Of a stretch of DNA of 13,216 nucleotides, positions 1-5,586 are shown piece after piece; position 1 is the stretch's first letter, and each line of letters begins with the position of its first letter. This DNA is from an uncultured Desulfovibrionaceae bacterium (GTDB taxonomy: Bacteria > Desulfobacterota > Desulfovibrionia > Desulfovibrionales > Desulfovibrionaceae). The translations under genes were made by a program, and so were the position numbers. Where the stretch lies: positions 1 through 13,216 of the forward strand of contig CASQEL010000020.1 in NCBI GenBank assembly GCA_949427775.1, written 5' to 3'. The notes under the pieces were generated by a model, which was not told the origin of the DNA, made no database searches, and was given only the letters and a program-made list of their open reading frames with translations.

Positions 1-18
1 AATGACGGCAGCGAGATT

Positions 19-172
19 GAATGAAACCGGAGAGTTTCATTCGAGAAATGCTCTGCCGACTGCGGGAGCAGGTGACCGAAGGCATAAGCGCAATTCATTT
101 GCGCTGTTACATGCCGGAGCGGGCGTGCCTTTCAGCTTTGACATTGTAACAAGTCACAGCGAATCTGCTCTG
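19..172. repeat. Dispersed palindromic repeat, copy 1 (degenerate MITE-like unit)
   Basis: This stretch matches the unit at 1831-1981 in the same orientation. Bases 46-74 are identical to 1850-1878, and there is a second identical block of about 21 bases (TTACATGCCGGAGCGGGCGTG). A 6-base indel and scattered substitutions lie between and after these blocks. It keeps the internal hairpin (AGCGCAA/TTGCGCT) and the GCTCT right end. At the left it has its own 9-bp hairpin (GAATGAAAC at 19-27 with GTTTCATTC at 34-42) instead of the AGAGCATTTTCA hairpin of copy 2. The ends are less regular than in copy 2, so this looks like an older or damaged copy. It lies downstream of the cobS stop. Confidence 0.75.
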
Positions 173-272
173 GAGCCGTTTTTGAGCGCGTTGCCGGATG
201 CCGTCCTGAAGGGCGAGGCGCATACGCCATGGGTGTCGGGTCCGCGCGCATTCACAGGCGCCCGGCAGTTGG
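173..272. other. Intergenic tail after cobS, nothing recognised
   Basis: These 100 bases lie between the repeat copy and the cobS stop. I see no convincing gene, no T-run-backed terminator for cobS and no tRNA. Short open frames crossing it run into cobS antisense and have no recognisable product. Confidence 0.4.
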
Positions 273-1058
273 TTATATGCCCGGCAGCAGTGCCGTCAGC
301 AAGACCGTCAGTTCACCCAACACGATGGCCGCTCCCAGAAAGTCGCCGTTGCAGCCGCCCTGCGCCAGGGCCAGGGCGCGCATCCGTTGCAGCAGCAGGA
401 GCAGTCCCGCGGTCAGGAGCAAGGTAGCCGGAAGGGACAGGAGGAGCACGGCGGCGATCAGTCCGCCGCACGTTGCGCACAGGGCTGTTGCAGGGGTGGC
501 GCCGGAACAGGCCATCCCCCCCAGAGAGTCCGGATCGTGGGGCGGCGTTGAAGCCGCCAGCAACACTGCCGCGCTGCGGCCGATGACGGGGGCCAGCAGG
601 AGAGGCGCGAAATGACCGGCGGCTATGTGGGCCTGGGCTGTAATCAGCAGCAGAGAAAAGCAGAGCAGCAACGCCATGGCTCCGTATGCGCCCAGGCGGC
701 TGTCGCGCAGGATCTGCCGGAAGCGTTCGCCGTGAGCGTTGCTGCCCCAGGCATCCCCCAAGTCCGCCAGGCCGTCCCAGTGCAGTCCCCGCGTCAGCCA
801 GAATCCCAGGGCGACATACAGCCATGCAGCGGGCCAGGGCGGCGGAAGGCAGCCGAGCGTGCGCGCCAGCCAGAGGGGCATTGTGTATAACAATCCCAGC
901 ACAAGGCCGACGGCGGGGTACCAGCGTACGGAAGAGCGCAGTGTCTCCGGGGAAACGACGTGCCCCGGCGTGAGACGTGTGAGAAAGGACAGCGCCGTCA
1001 AAAAAGGCGCCGCGCCGGGAAAACGGTGCGGCCCTGAGGGCGGAAGGGGATGCTCCAT
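273..1058 (-). CDS. cobS: Adenosylcobinamide-GDP ribazoletransferase (cobalamin synthase CobS)
   Basis: CobS is an integral membrane enzyme that joins adenosylcobinamide-GDP to alpha-ribazole (or its phosphate) in the last stage of adenosylcobalamin assembly. The 261-residue product has the family length. Seen in the sequence: N-terminal FLTRL (residues 25-29), the signature around residues 90-99 with GLHWDGLAD (D95 and D99 are candidate metal ligands), D119-SRLG-A just after it, several hydrophobic spans (about 49-65, 76-88, 127-146, 152-170, 197-224, 243-259), and the C-terminal GGCNGDFLGA (234-243) typical of the family. The ATG lies 3 nt after the rex stop, and the only Shine-Dalgarno-like bases are weak and inside the end of rex. 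Translation is therefore probably coupled to rex. No other cob genes are in view. Family identity is firm. Confidence 0.95.
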   Translation of the reverse strand: MEHPLPPSGPHRFPGAAPFLTALSFLTRLTPGHVVSPETLRSSVRWYPAVGLVLGLLYTMPLWLARTLGCLPPPWPAAWLYVALGFWLTRGLHWDGLADLGDAWGSNAHGERFRQILRDSRLGAYGAMALLLCFSLLLITAQAHIAAGHFAPLLLAPVIGRSAAVLLAASTPPHDPDSLGGMACSGATPATALCATCGGLIAAVLLLSLPATLLLTAGLLLLLQRMRALALAQGGCNGDFLGAAIVLGELTVLLTALLPGI

Positions 1059-1061
1059 GCG

Positions 1062-1727
1062 CTACTTCAGATCGTCTTGGGTGATATTGAAGGCCAAGGC
1101 GTAGAGGTGATGGAAGAAATCCACATATTCCACATAAATGTGTTCCGGCACCTTGATTCTGGTGGGGGCGAAGTTCAGAATGCCCTTGACGCCCGCGTCC
1201 ACAAGATATTGCGCCGCGCGCTGCGCGCGTTCCGTAGGCGTGGTGATGATCCCGATTTCGATGCCCAACTCGTCCACTTTTTCCTTCATGCGCCGGGTAC
1301 AGACCACCTCCAGCCCATGAACGGTTTCGCCGATTTTGAAGGGATCGCAGTCGAACGCGCCCACGATGTTGAAACCGCGCATGCGAAATTCCGGGTGATT
1401 GAGCATGGCCTTGCCCAAATTGCCCACGCCTACCAACGCGGTGCGCCATTCGCGGTCGATGCCCAGCGCGTGCGTCAGAGAAGCTATGAGCGACTTGACG
1501 TAATATCCCACGCCGCGCACGCCGAATTCACCGAAATAGGCGAGATCTTTACGCACCTGTGAGGCATTGACGTCGCAGGCCTTGGCCAGAGGATCAGAGG
1601 AGATGACTTCTACGCCCTCACTGACGAGAGTTTCGAGTACCTGAATGTAGATGGCCAGTCGTTGTATGGTGGCGCGGGGAATATGCTTGCTTTTGGGAAG
1701 GCTCTTCATGAGTTCTGTGCCCGTCAT
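1062..1727 (-). CDS. rex: Redox-sensing transcriptional repressor Rex
   Basis: Rex is a dimeric repressor that binds DNA when NADH/NAD+ is low and is released by NADH. It typically controls fermentation and energy-metabolism genes, and in Desulfovibrio it has been linked to sulfate-reduction genes. The 221 residues show an N-terminal winged helix (about 14-80, with IPRATIQRLAIYIQVLE, then SQVRKDLAYFGEFG at 56-69 and GVRGVGY) and a Rossmann domain with the dinucleotide loop GVGNLG (100-105), DCDP, the conserved ITTPTERAQ segment, LNFAP, and a C-terminal swapped helix with the YVDFFHHLYAL motif. ATG 1727 has a weak Shine-Dalgarno; a second in-frame ATG at 1709 (residue 7) is possible. It follows the atp operon in the same direction but is separated by a terminator and a repeat, so it should have its own promoter. 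An operator-like palindrome at 1784-1806 suggests autoregulation. Confidence 0.97.
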   Translation of the reverse strand: MTGTELMKSLPKSKHIPRATIQRLAIYIQVLETLVSEGVEVISSDPLAKACDVNASQVRKDLAYFGEFGVRGVGYYVKSLIASLTHALGIDREWRTALVGVGNLGKAMLNHPEFRMRGFNIVGAFDCDPFKIGETVHGLEVVCTRRMKEKVDELGIEIGIITTPTERAQRAAQYLVDAGVKGILNFAPTRIKVPEHIYVEYVDFFHHLYALAFNITQDDLK

Positions 1728-1783
1728 GGCTGCGGCCCACGCCGGAAATGCGTCAGGCCCGTGAATGTTCTCTTGTATGCTCG

Positions 1784-1806
1784 CTGTTAATGACGATCTT
1801 TAACAG
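1784..1806. promoter_or_regulatory. Operator-like inverted repeat before rex
   Basis: CTGTTAA (1784-1790) and TTAACAG (1800-1806) form a perfect 7-bp inverted repeat with a 9-base spacer, 57 bases upstream of the rex start. The half-sites resemble Rex half-sites (TTGTTAA/TTAACAA). However, usual Rex operators have a much shorter spacer of about 4 bases between such 7-mers, so binding in the standard mode is not assured. The site sits just downstream of the -10-like TATAAT, where a bound repressor would block transcription. A direct repeat GTATGCT (1775-1781 and 1806-1812) brackets it. Confidence 0.45.
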
Positions 1807-1818
1807 TATGCTGTTTTT

Positions 1819-1824
1819 ATTATA
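1819..1824 (-). promoter_or_regulatory. Possible -10 element for rex-cobS
   Basis: On the minus strand this reads TATAAT, a perfect -10 consensus, in a strongly A/T-rich stretch about 92 bases upstream of the rex ATG. The 17-base-spaced position holds only ATGTTG; a better TTGAAA is at 14 bases. Both lie inside the end of the adjoining repeat copy 2. The -35 is therefore weak or supplied by the repeat. Confidence 0.4.
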
Positions 1825-1830
1825 TGTTTT

Positions 1831-1981
1831 TAGAGCATTTTCAACATGAAAATGCTCTGCCGACTGCGGGAGCAGGTGGCCGCCGCGATAGGCTACAGCG
1901 CAATGTCTTTGCGCTGTTACATGCCGGAGCGGGCGTGTCTTCAACGTTGACTTTGTAAAAAGTCAAAGTGAATCCGCTCTA
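1831..1981. repeat. Dispersed palindromic repeat, copy 2 (MITE-like)
   Basis: This 151-base non-coding unit has imperfect terminal inverted repeats: TAGAGCATTTTCA at the left and TGAATCCGCTCTA at the right match at 10 of 13 positions. Both ends carry TA, the target duplicated by Tc1/IS630-type elements. Inside are a perfect 12-bp hairpin with a 3-base loop (1832-1843 with 1847-1858), a 9-bp hairpin (1895-1903 with 1909-1917) and a 7-bp one (TTGACTT/AAGTCAA). Copy 1 at the window start shares most of the sequence. It carries no open frame of credible coding character, so if mobile it would need a transposase supplied elsewhere. It abuts the atp terminator on one side and the rex promoter region on the other. 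Confidence 0.75.
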
Positions 1982-1982
1982 A

Positions 1983-2011
1983 GAAAAAAAAGGGGCCTTG
2001 CGGCCCCCTTG
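1983..2011 (-). terminator. Rho-independent terminator of the atpZ-I-B-E operon
   Basis: Read on the minus strand, GGGGCC, loop GCAA and GGCCCC (plus-strand stems 1992-1997 and 2002-2007) are followed directly by eight T (1984-1991). It lies 28 bases beyond the atpE stop, with ideal geometry for intrinsic termination. Confidence 0.9.
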
Positions 2012-2039
2012 GAAACACAACGCTGTTGTCCGTTACGGC

Positions 2040-2363
2040 CTACGCATAGGGGTTGGCGTACAGCAGGATGAAGCTGATGACCAAAGCGTAAATGGACAGC
2101 GATTCGATGAAGGCGAAGGCCAGAATCATGGTACCGGTGAGTTTGCCGCTCACTTCAGGATTGCGGGCGATGCCTTCGCAGGTGCCCTTCAGGCCGAGAC
2201 CCATACCAACGCCGCAACCACAGGCCGCGATGCCGATGCCGAACGCGGCGGCCAGGCAGGTGTAACCCAGGGCGGCGGCGTCAAGTTTGTCGGCGGCGAA
2301 GGCCATGGTGGCCATGCCCAGCAGGGCGACGGTGTTCAGGGCGACCATCAGAAACTTACGCAT
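2040..2363 (-). CDS. atpE: F0F1 ATP synthase subunit c
   Basis: Subunit c forms the membrane rotor ring that carries protons (or Na+) through F0. I start it at ATG 2363 (107 residues), because AAGGAG lies 6 bases upstream; an open frame extends to 2408 without such support. Seen: a signal-like hydrophobic N-terminus ending AFA-AD (residues 1-24), helix 1 with the glycine ladder GCGVGMGLG (49-57), the polar loop R67-N-P-E, and helix 2 with the ion-binding Glu87 in FIESLSIY, ending LLYANP. The Na+-type Gln of helix 1 is replaced by Met54, which favours proton use (inference). Four cysteines (36, 48, 50, 62) in or near helix 1 are unusual. It is the last gene of the F0 operon, 104 bases after atpB. 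Confidence 0.96.
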   Translation of the reverse strand: MRKFLMVALNTVALLGMATMAFAADKLDAAALGYTCLAAAFGIGIAACGCGVGMGLGLKGTCEGIARNPEVSGKLTGTMILAFAFIESLSIYALVISFILLYANPYA

Positions 2364-2445
2364 GATGCACTCCTTGTACGTGGTTGTATGTAGTGGTCCG
2401 AAGACCATTCCCCCAATGTTGCGCGTCCGTCCGGAGGAAGAACGC

Positions 2446-2459
2446 CCCGCGTACGCGGG
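2446..2459. other. Perfect 14-bp palindrome between atpB and atpE
   Basis: CCCGCGTACGCGGG is self-complementary and lies in the 104-base gap, 9 bases after the atpB stop. In mRNA it could form a short stem with a tight loop, or act as a processing or stabilising boundary that lets atpE be expressed above atpB. No T-run follows, so it is not an intrinsic terminator. The role is inferred. Confidence 0.45.
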
Positions 2460-2467
2460 AGAGCCGG

Positions 2468-3172
2468 CTAGTGTTCGGCCGGTTCCAGAGCCATCTTGAG
2501 ATAGAACATGGTCAGCATGAAGAACACGACGGCCTGCATGGTCTTGCCGAGCAGGAACAGGGCGTAGATGGGCAGCGTCGCGAGCAGCGGAGCCATGATG
2601 AAGAACAGGACGAGAACGATTTCCTCACCGCGGATGTTGCCGAAAAGTCGAAGGGAGAGAGACAGCGGCCGCGAGAGATGGGAAACGAGTTCCAACGGGA
2701 ACATCAGCGGGATAAGCCACTTGGAAGGACCGGTGAAGTGATTGATGTAGTGGGCCTTCCAACGGGCCAGGCCGATGTAGTTGTAATACAGAAACACGAA
2801 CAGCGCCATGCATACGGTGGTGTTCAGGTTGGCCGTGGGCGCGTCGAAGCCGGGCAACAGCCCCATGATGTTCATGGAGAAAATATAAATGAACATTCCG
2901 GCCAGCAGCGGCACGAAGCGTTTGCCGTCCTCGCCCAGGTTGCCGCAGATGAAGGTTTCCAGCGAACCGATGATGGCCTCGAAGACATTCTGCGTCTTGC
3001 CCGGCACCATGGTCAGATTGCGACGGACGAACCAGGCCAGAATAAACAGTACGGCCATGCATATCCAGGAGAAAAAGACGTGCTTGAAGTCCACCACCTG
3101 TCCGCCGATGGTGATTTGATCCATGTTGCAGATCGTGGAAAGCAATACCGGATGCGGCAAACCACCAGCCAT
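2468..3172 (-). CDS. atpB: F0F1 ATP synthase subunit a
   Basis: Subunit a is the stator membrane subunit that provides the two proton half-channels next to the c ring. The 234-residue protein has five to six hydrophobic spans (about 33-50, 86-108, 117-134, 152-167, 184-206, 209-228). It carries the family hallmark PLSLSLRLFGNI (169-180), in which Arg175 is the essential arginine facing the c-ring carboxylate, followed by GEE-I. The C-terminus MALEPAEH is typical. ATG 3172 is preceded by AAGGAG 8 bases upstream. It sits 14 bases after the atpI-like gene and before atpE, a normal I-a-c order. The b, delta and F1 genes are not here, so the ATP synthase genes appear split between loci, as is common outside the enteric bacteria. 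Confidence 0.97.
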   Translation of the reverse strand: MAGGLPHPVLLSTICNMDQITIGGQVVDFKHVFFSWICMAVLFILAWFVRRNLTMVPGKTQNVFEAIIGSLETFICGNLGEDGKRFVPLLAGMFIYIFSMNIMGLLPGFDAPTANLNTTVCMALFVFLYYNYIGLARWKAHYINHFTGPSKWLIPLMFPLELVSHLSRPLSLSLRLFGNIRGEEIVLVLFFIMAPLLATLPIYALFLLGKTMQAVVFFMLTMFYLKMALEPAEH

Positions 3173-3186
3173 GTGTCACGCTCCTT

Positions 3187-3612
3187 TCAGTTGTGCCCGG
3201 CAAAGCCGACAAGGGCATATGTTCCCAGCGCCACCACCGACCCCGCGATAACTCCTCCGAGCAGAGCCGCCGCAGGGGCGCTACATATAATCAGAGCCAC
3301 ATATAACATCACGGCGGTCAACAAGAGGCGTCCGCCGGATCGCAAGAGCAGCCCCAAAAGCAGGGCCGTGCTGTATGCCGTCAATCGGGCGCGCAACAGA
3401 TAGTGCGCCAATCCGCAGAAACTCCAGGCGAAAACGGCTGCTCCGACACCGAACCAGAAGGGCCATTGCATCCAGGCGAAAACGGCCGCACCCACCCCCA
3501 GCACGGAACTCGTGAACAACAGTTCCGCGCGCGCCACAGCCCGGACTTCGGGATGATGAAATCCCCGTCGCCAGAGCCAGGCGTCAATGGTGTGGACCAT
3601 ATTTCTGAGCAT
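3187..3612 (-). CDS. AtpI-like ATP synthase assembly protein (ATP synthase I chain family)
   Basis: This is a 141-residue membrane protein with four predicted helices (about 30-50, 53-73, 81-110, 113-136) and a basic/polar N-terminus (WLWRRGFHHPEVRAVARAE). Position directly before atpB and after an AtpZ-like gene, together with size and topology, fits the ATP synthase I family, thought to help c-ring assembly. The sequence itself has no strict motif. The residues GVGAAVFAW occur twice (39-47 and 55-63), and the DNA behind them is a near-direct repeat. ATG 3612 is chosen because GAAGG lies upstream; ATG 3600 is an alternative. The start overlaps the upstream gene by 29 bases, suggesting coupled translation. 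Confidence 0.8.
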   Translation of the reverse strand: MLRNMVHTIDAWLWRRGFHHPEVRAVARAELLFTSSVLGVGAAVFAWMQWPFWFGVGAAVFAWSFCGLAHYLLRARLTAYSTALLLGLLLRSGGRLLLTAVMLYVALIICSAPAAALLGGVIAGSVVALGTYALVGFAGHN

Positions 3613-3856
3613 CCTCGGCCTTCATTTTTTTCAGCAGTTTCTGCGTATCATCATAAACATTTTTGAAGCCCGCGCCCACGCCGATGAGCAGAAAAGCCAG
3701 CTTCATCCAGGGATGGGTGCCCAACAGCCGGTCCAAGCCGTATCCGATGGCGAAACCGACCAACGGACCGCTGACCATATGCATGCCTATGGTGCCGGCC
3801 GTGGCCAGAACGCTCATATCGTTGGTTCTGGCCTCGAAAAATTTTTTGAAATCCAT
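3584..3856 (-). CDS. AtpZ-like F0F1 ATPase-associated membrane protein
   Basis: Members of the AtpZ/AtpI family are small two-helix proteins encoded at the head of atp operons, proposed to aid Mg2+/Ca2+ transport or F0 assembly. Seen: helix 1 with a Gly-rich face (about TAGTIGMHMVSGPLVGFAIG, then YGLDRLLGTHPW), helix 2 (LAFLLIGVGAGFKNVYDD) and a charged Lys-rich tail. The run G-x-x-x-D-x-x-x-G-T-x-P-W and the AGFKNVY segment are family hallmarks. The start is uncertain. ATG 3856 (90 residues, chosen) leaves a leader of about 54 bases after the putative promoter; ATG 3880 and GTG 3904 are in frame but poorly supported, and GTG 3904 would lie within a few bases of the predicted transcription start. 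First gene of the F0 operon. Confidence 0.85.
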   Translation of the reverse strand: MDFKKFFEARTNDMSVLATAGTIGMHMVSGPLVGFAIGYGLDRLLGTHPWMKLAFLLIGVGAGFKNVYDDTQKLLKKMKAEDAQKYGPHH

Positions 3857-3916
3857 AACACGGGCATCCCGGAGCCGCATATTTTTTGTCGTGCTCCATT
3901 TCACAAATCCGCCCGT

Positions 3917-3945
3917 AATTTACCATACAGACCGGGGCGCGTCAA
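3917..3945 (-). promoter_or_regulatory. Putative promoter of the atpZ-I-B-E operon
   Basis: On the minus strand, TTGACG (3940-3945) and TAAATT (3917-3922) are separated by exactly 17 bases, a good sigma-70 arrangement placed just before the first F0 gene. Transcription would start near 3910. The match is by eye. Confidence 0.55.
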
Positions 3946-3958
3946 TGGCTTTGTCCGG

Positions 3959-4002
3959 AAGGCGACGGCCTTTTCTTCTGAAAGGCAGACCGTCGGCCTC
4001 TT
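3959..4002. other. Imperfect long hairpin between rlmD and the atp operon
   Basis: GACGG (3964-3968) pairs with CCGTC (3990-3994), extended outward by AGGC with GCCT across a bulged G, and inward by CCTTT with AAAGG across a 4-base bulge. It lies about 30 bases beyond the rlmD stop on the minus strand. No T-run follows, so it is only a possible 3' end structure or weak terminator for rlmD. Confidence 0.35.
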
Positions 4003-4032
4003 GCACGGGCGGCGTTTTAATGAGGGCTGACC

Positions 4033-5418
4033 CTAAGCAGCGTTCGCTGCGGACACGTTATCCAAAATGCACAAGCTTTCCACATGCGGGGTATGCGGGA
4101 AAAAATCCACGGGTTGTACATGCCGCAGGGCATAACCGGCGGAGAGCAGAGCCACATCGCGGGCCAGTGTGGCGGGATTGCAGGAAATATACAGGATACG
4201 CCGAGGCCGGGCCAGCAGCAGGGCCCGCACCACGTCCGGATGCAGGCCGGCGCGCGGCGGATCGGCCAGCACCACATCGGGCGAGGGCAAGCGAGGCAAC
4301 AGACTTCGCACGTCGCCCGCCATGTAGCGACAGTGGTGCTGTCCGGCGGCCTTGGCGTTGCATCGGGCCAGATCCACAGCCTCGGGGGTGCTCTCCAGGC
4401 CGAAAACCCGCCCGGCCTGTTCCGCCAGACACAGGCCGGGCGCGCCTACGCCGCAATACAGATCCCACAGACAATCCGCGCGCCGCAATTCCGCCTTGTC
4501 CGCGGCTTCGGCACACAGCAGTTCCGCCGCCGGGGTGTTGATTTGGAAAAATGCGTTGTGGGGAACGATGAAGCGGCGTCCGCCCAAGGTTTCCGTCAAG
4601 GTGTCCCGGCCGAGGCGCAACAGCGTGCGTTCCCCCGTCGCCAGGGCGTCGCGGCTGTTTCGCTCGTCGTGCACAAAACCGGCAACTCCCCAGGGACCAT
4701 CCAGCAACGCCTGCCCCATTCGGGCCACGGCGCGGCGTTGCTCTTCCGTCCCTCGACTGGTGATGCACTGCACCAGACGCCGGGGGGGCGTTCCGGGCGT
4801 CGGGGCCGGCAGGCGCAACACAAGAAAACGCCAGAATCCCCCGTCATCCCGCGTTTCCGCATTCCAGGCCGGAAAGCCGGTAGCGCGCGCCAATATGCGC
4901 GCCTGCGCCAGGATGTCCATGGCCGGAGCGGGCAACAAACGGCAGCCGGTCACGTCCGTCACCGCGCGCGACCCTCTGCGCCGCAGGCCGAGGCGCACGC
5001 CTTCCCGCGGATCGGGGGCGAAGGCGAACTCCATTTTATTACGGTATTCCCAGAGCGACGGGGAGGGGAGGATAGGGGCGACGGGCGGGGCCGATTGCCT
5101 GCCGATGCGGACAAGGGCGTCGCGGAGAATGCGTTCTTTCCAGTATAATTGACGTTCGTAGGGCATTTCCTGCAAGGGGCAGCCGCCGCAGACATCGGCA
5201 TGCGGACAGGCGGGGGAAACGGCGTCCGCAGCCGGGGCCAGCAGAGCCGTGCGGATGCCTTCGGCGAAACGCTTTTTGCGCCGGATAAGACGCGCGCGGA
5301 TGCGCTGCCCCGGCAGCCCCCCCTCCACAAAAACGACCCGATCCCCCTGGCGGCAGACGGCGCGCCCGTCGGGAGAAAGGGCCTGGACTTCCAATTCGTA
5401 GTCATGTTCAAGGGGCAT
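4033..5418 (-). CDS. rlmD: TrmA/RumA-family RNA uracil-C5 methyltransferase (RlmD-like)
   Basis: The enzyme uses S-adenosylmethionine to make 5-methyluridine in RNA; RlmD acts on U1939 of 23S rRNA. The 461 residues show an N-terminal TRAM domain (about 4-60), four cysteines arranged as in the iron-sulfur cluster of RumA (C71, C77, C80 in CPHADVCGGCPLQ, and C159), and a C-terminal Rossmann methyltransferase. That domain has FFQIN (290-294), DLYCGVG (319-325), ADPPRAG (385-391), the catalytic Cys413 in ISCNPATLARD and the general base Glu447 in HVESLC. ATG 5418 has GGAG 8 bases upstream. The target is uncertain: RlmC, RlmD and RlmCD paralogues cannot be separated by eye, although the FeS cysteines argue against a plain tRNA TrmA. 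It lies upstream of the atp operon in the same direction, probably as a separate unit. Confidence 0.85.
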   Translation of the reverse strand: MPLEHDYELEVQALSPDGRAVCRQGDRVVFVEGGLPGQRIRARLIRRKKRFAEGIRTALLAPAADAVSPACPHADVCGGCPLQEMPYERQLYWKERILRDALVRIGRQSAPPVAPILPSPSLWEYRNKMEFAFAPDPREGVRLGLRRRGSRAVTDVTGCRLLPAPAMDILAQARILARATGFPAWNAETRDDGGFWRFLVLRLPAPTPGTPPRRLVQCITSRGTEEQRRAVARMGQALLDGPWGVAGFVHDERNSRDALATGERTLLRLGRDTLTETLGGRRFIVPHNAFFQINTPAAELLCAEAADKAELRRADCLWDLYCGVGAPGLCLAEQAGRVFGLESTPEAVDLARCNAKAAGQHHCRYMAGDVRSLLPRLPSPDVVLADPPRAGLHPDVVRALLLARPRRILYISCNPATLARDVALLSAGYALRHVQPVDFFPHTPHVESLCILDNVSAANAA

Positions 5419-5449
5419 GGCGGGATCTCCGAAAAAACGCGGACGGCGC

Positions 5450-5584
5450 GAAAAAGGGACCGGGGCAATCGCATGAAGCGCATAATTCTTTGAAATAACA
5501 AAGAAAATTTGTAGCGACCGATGTATGCATCGCCACTGTTTTCAACAGAGTATCTTCGTTCGTGCGATTGCCCTGAAAAAGGGG
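5450..5584. repeat. MITE-like unit with 15-bp inverted ends and 9-bp direct-repeat flanks
   Basis: The ends at 5463-5477 and 5559-5573 are inverted copies: GGGCAATCGCATGAA reads GGGCAATCGCACGAA on the other strand at the right end (14 of 15 in register, first 11 perfect). The direct repeat GAAAAAGGG occurs at 5450-5458 and 5575-5583, immediately outside the ends apart from 1-4 bases, like a target-site duplication. Inside are three hairpins: TTCTTTG/CAAAGAA (5486-5505), CGATG/CATCG (5519-5532) and CTGTT/AACAG (5536-5548). Transcribed, it would fold into a branched structure closed by the 11-bp end helix. No coding potential is seen. It is unrelated to the repeat at 1831-1981. Confidence 0.55.
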
Positions 5585-5586
5585 CT

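Noticed and set aside
2040..2363. Na+-type c subunit
   Set aside because: Glu87-Ser is present, but the helix-1 Gln of the Na+ signature is Met54, so a proton ring is more likely.
2384..3403. 339-codon plus-strand open frame opposite atpB
   Set aside because: It is antisense to the F0 genes; composition (His/Gln/Glu-rich) and lack of motifs mark it as a shadow.
5463..5573. Cloverleaf-like fold resembling a tRNA
   Set aside because: Stem lengths and loops do not match a tRNA: the closing helix is 11 bp, and there is no T-loop TTCRA, no anticodon-arm geometry and no CCA end.
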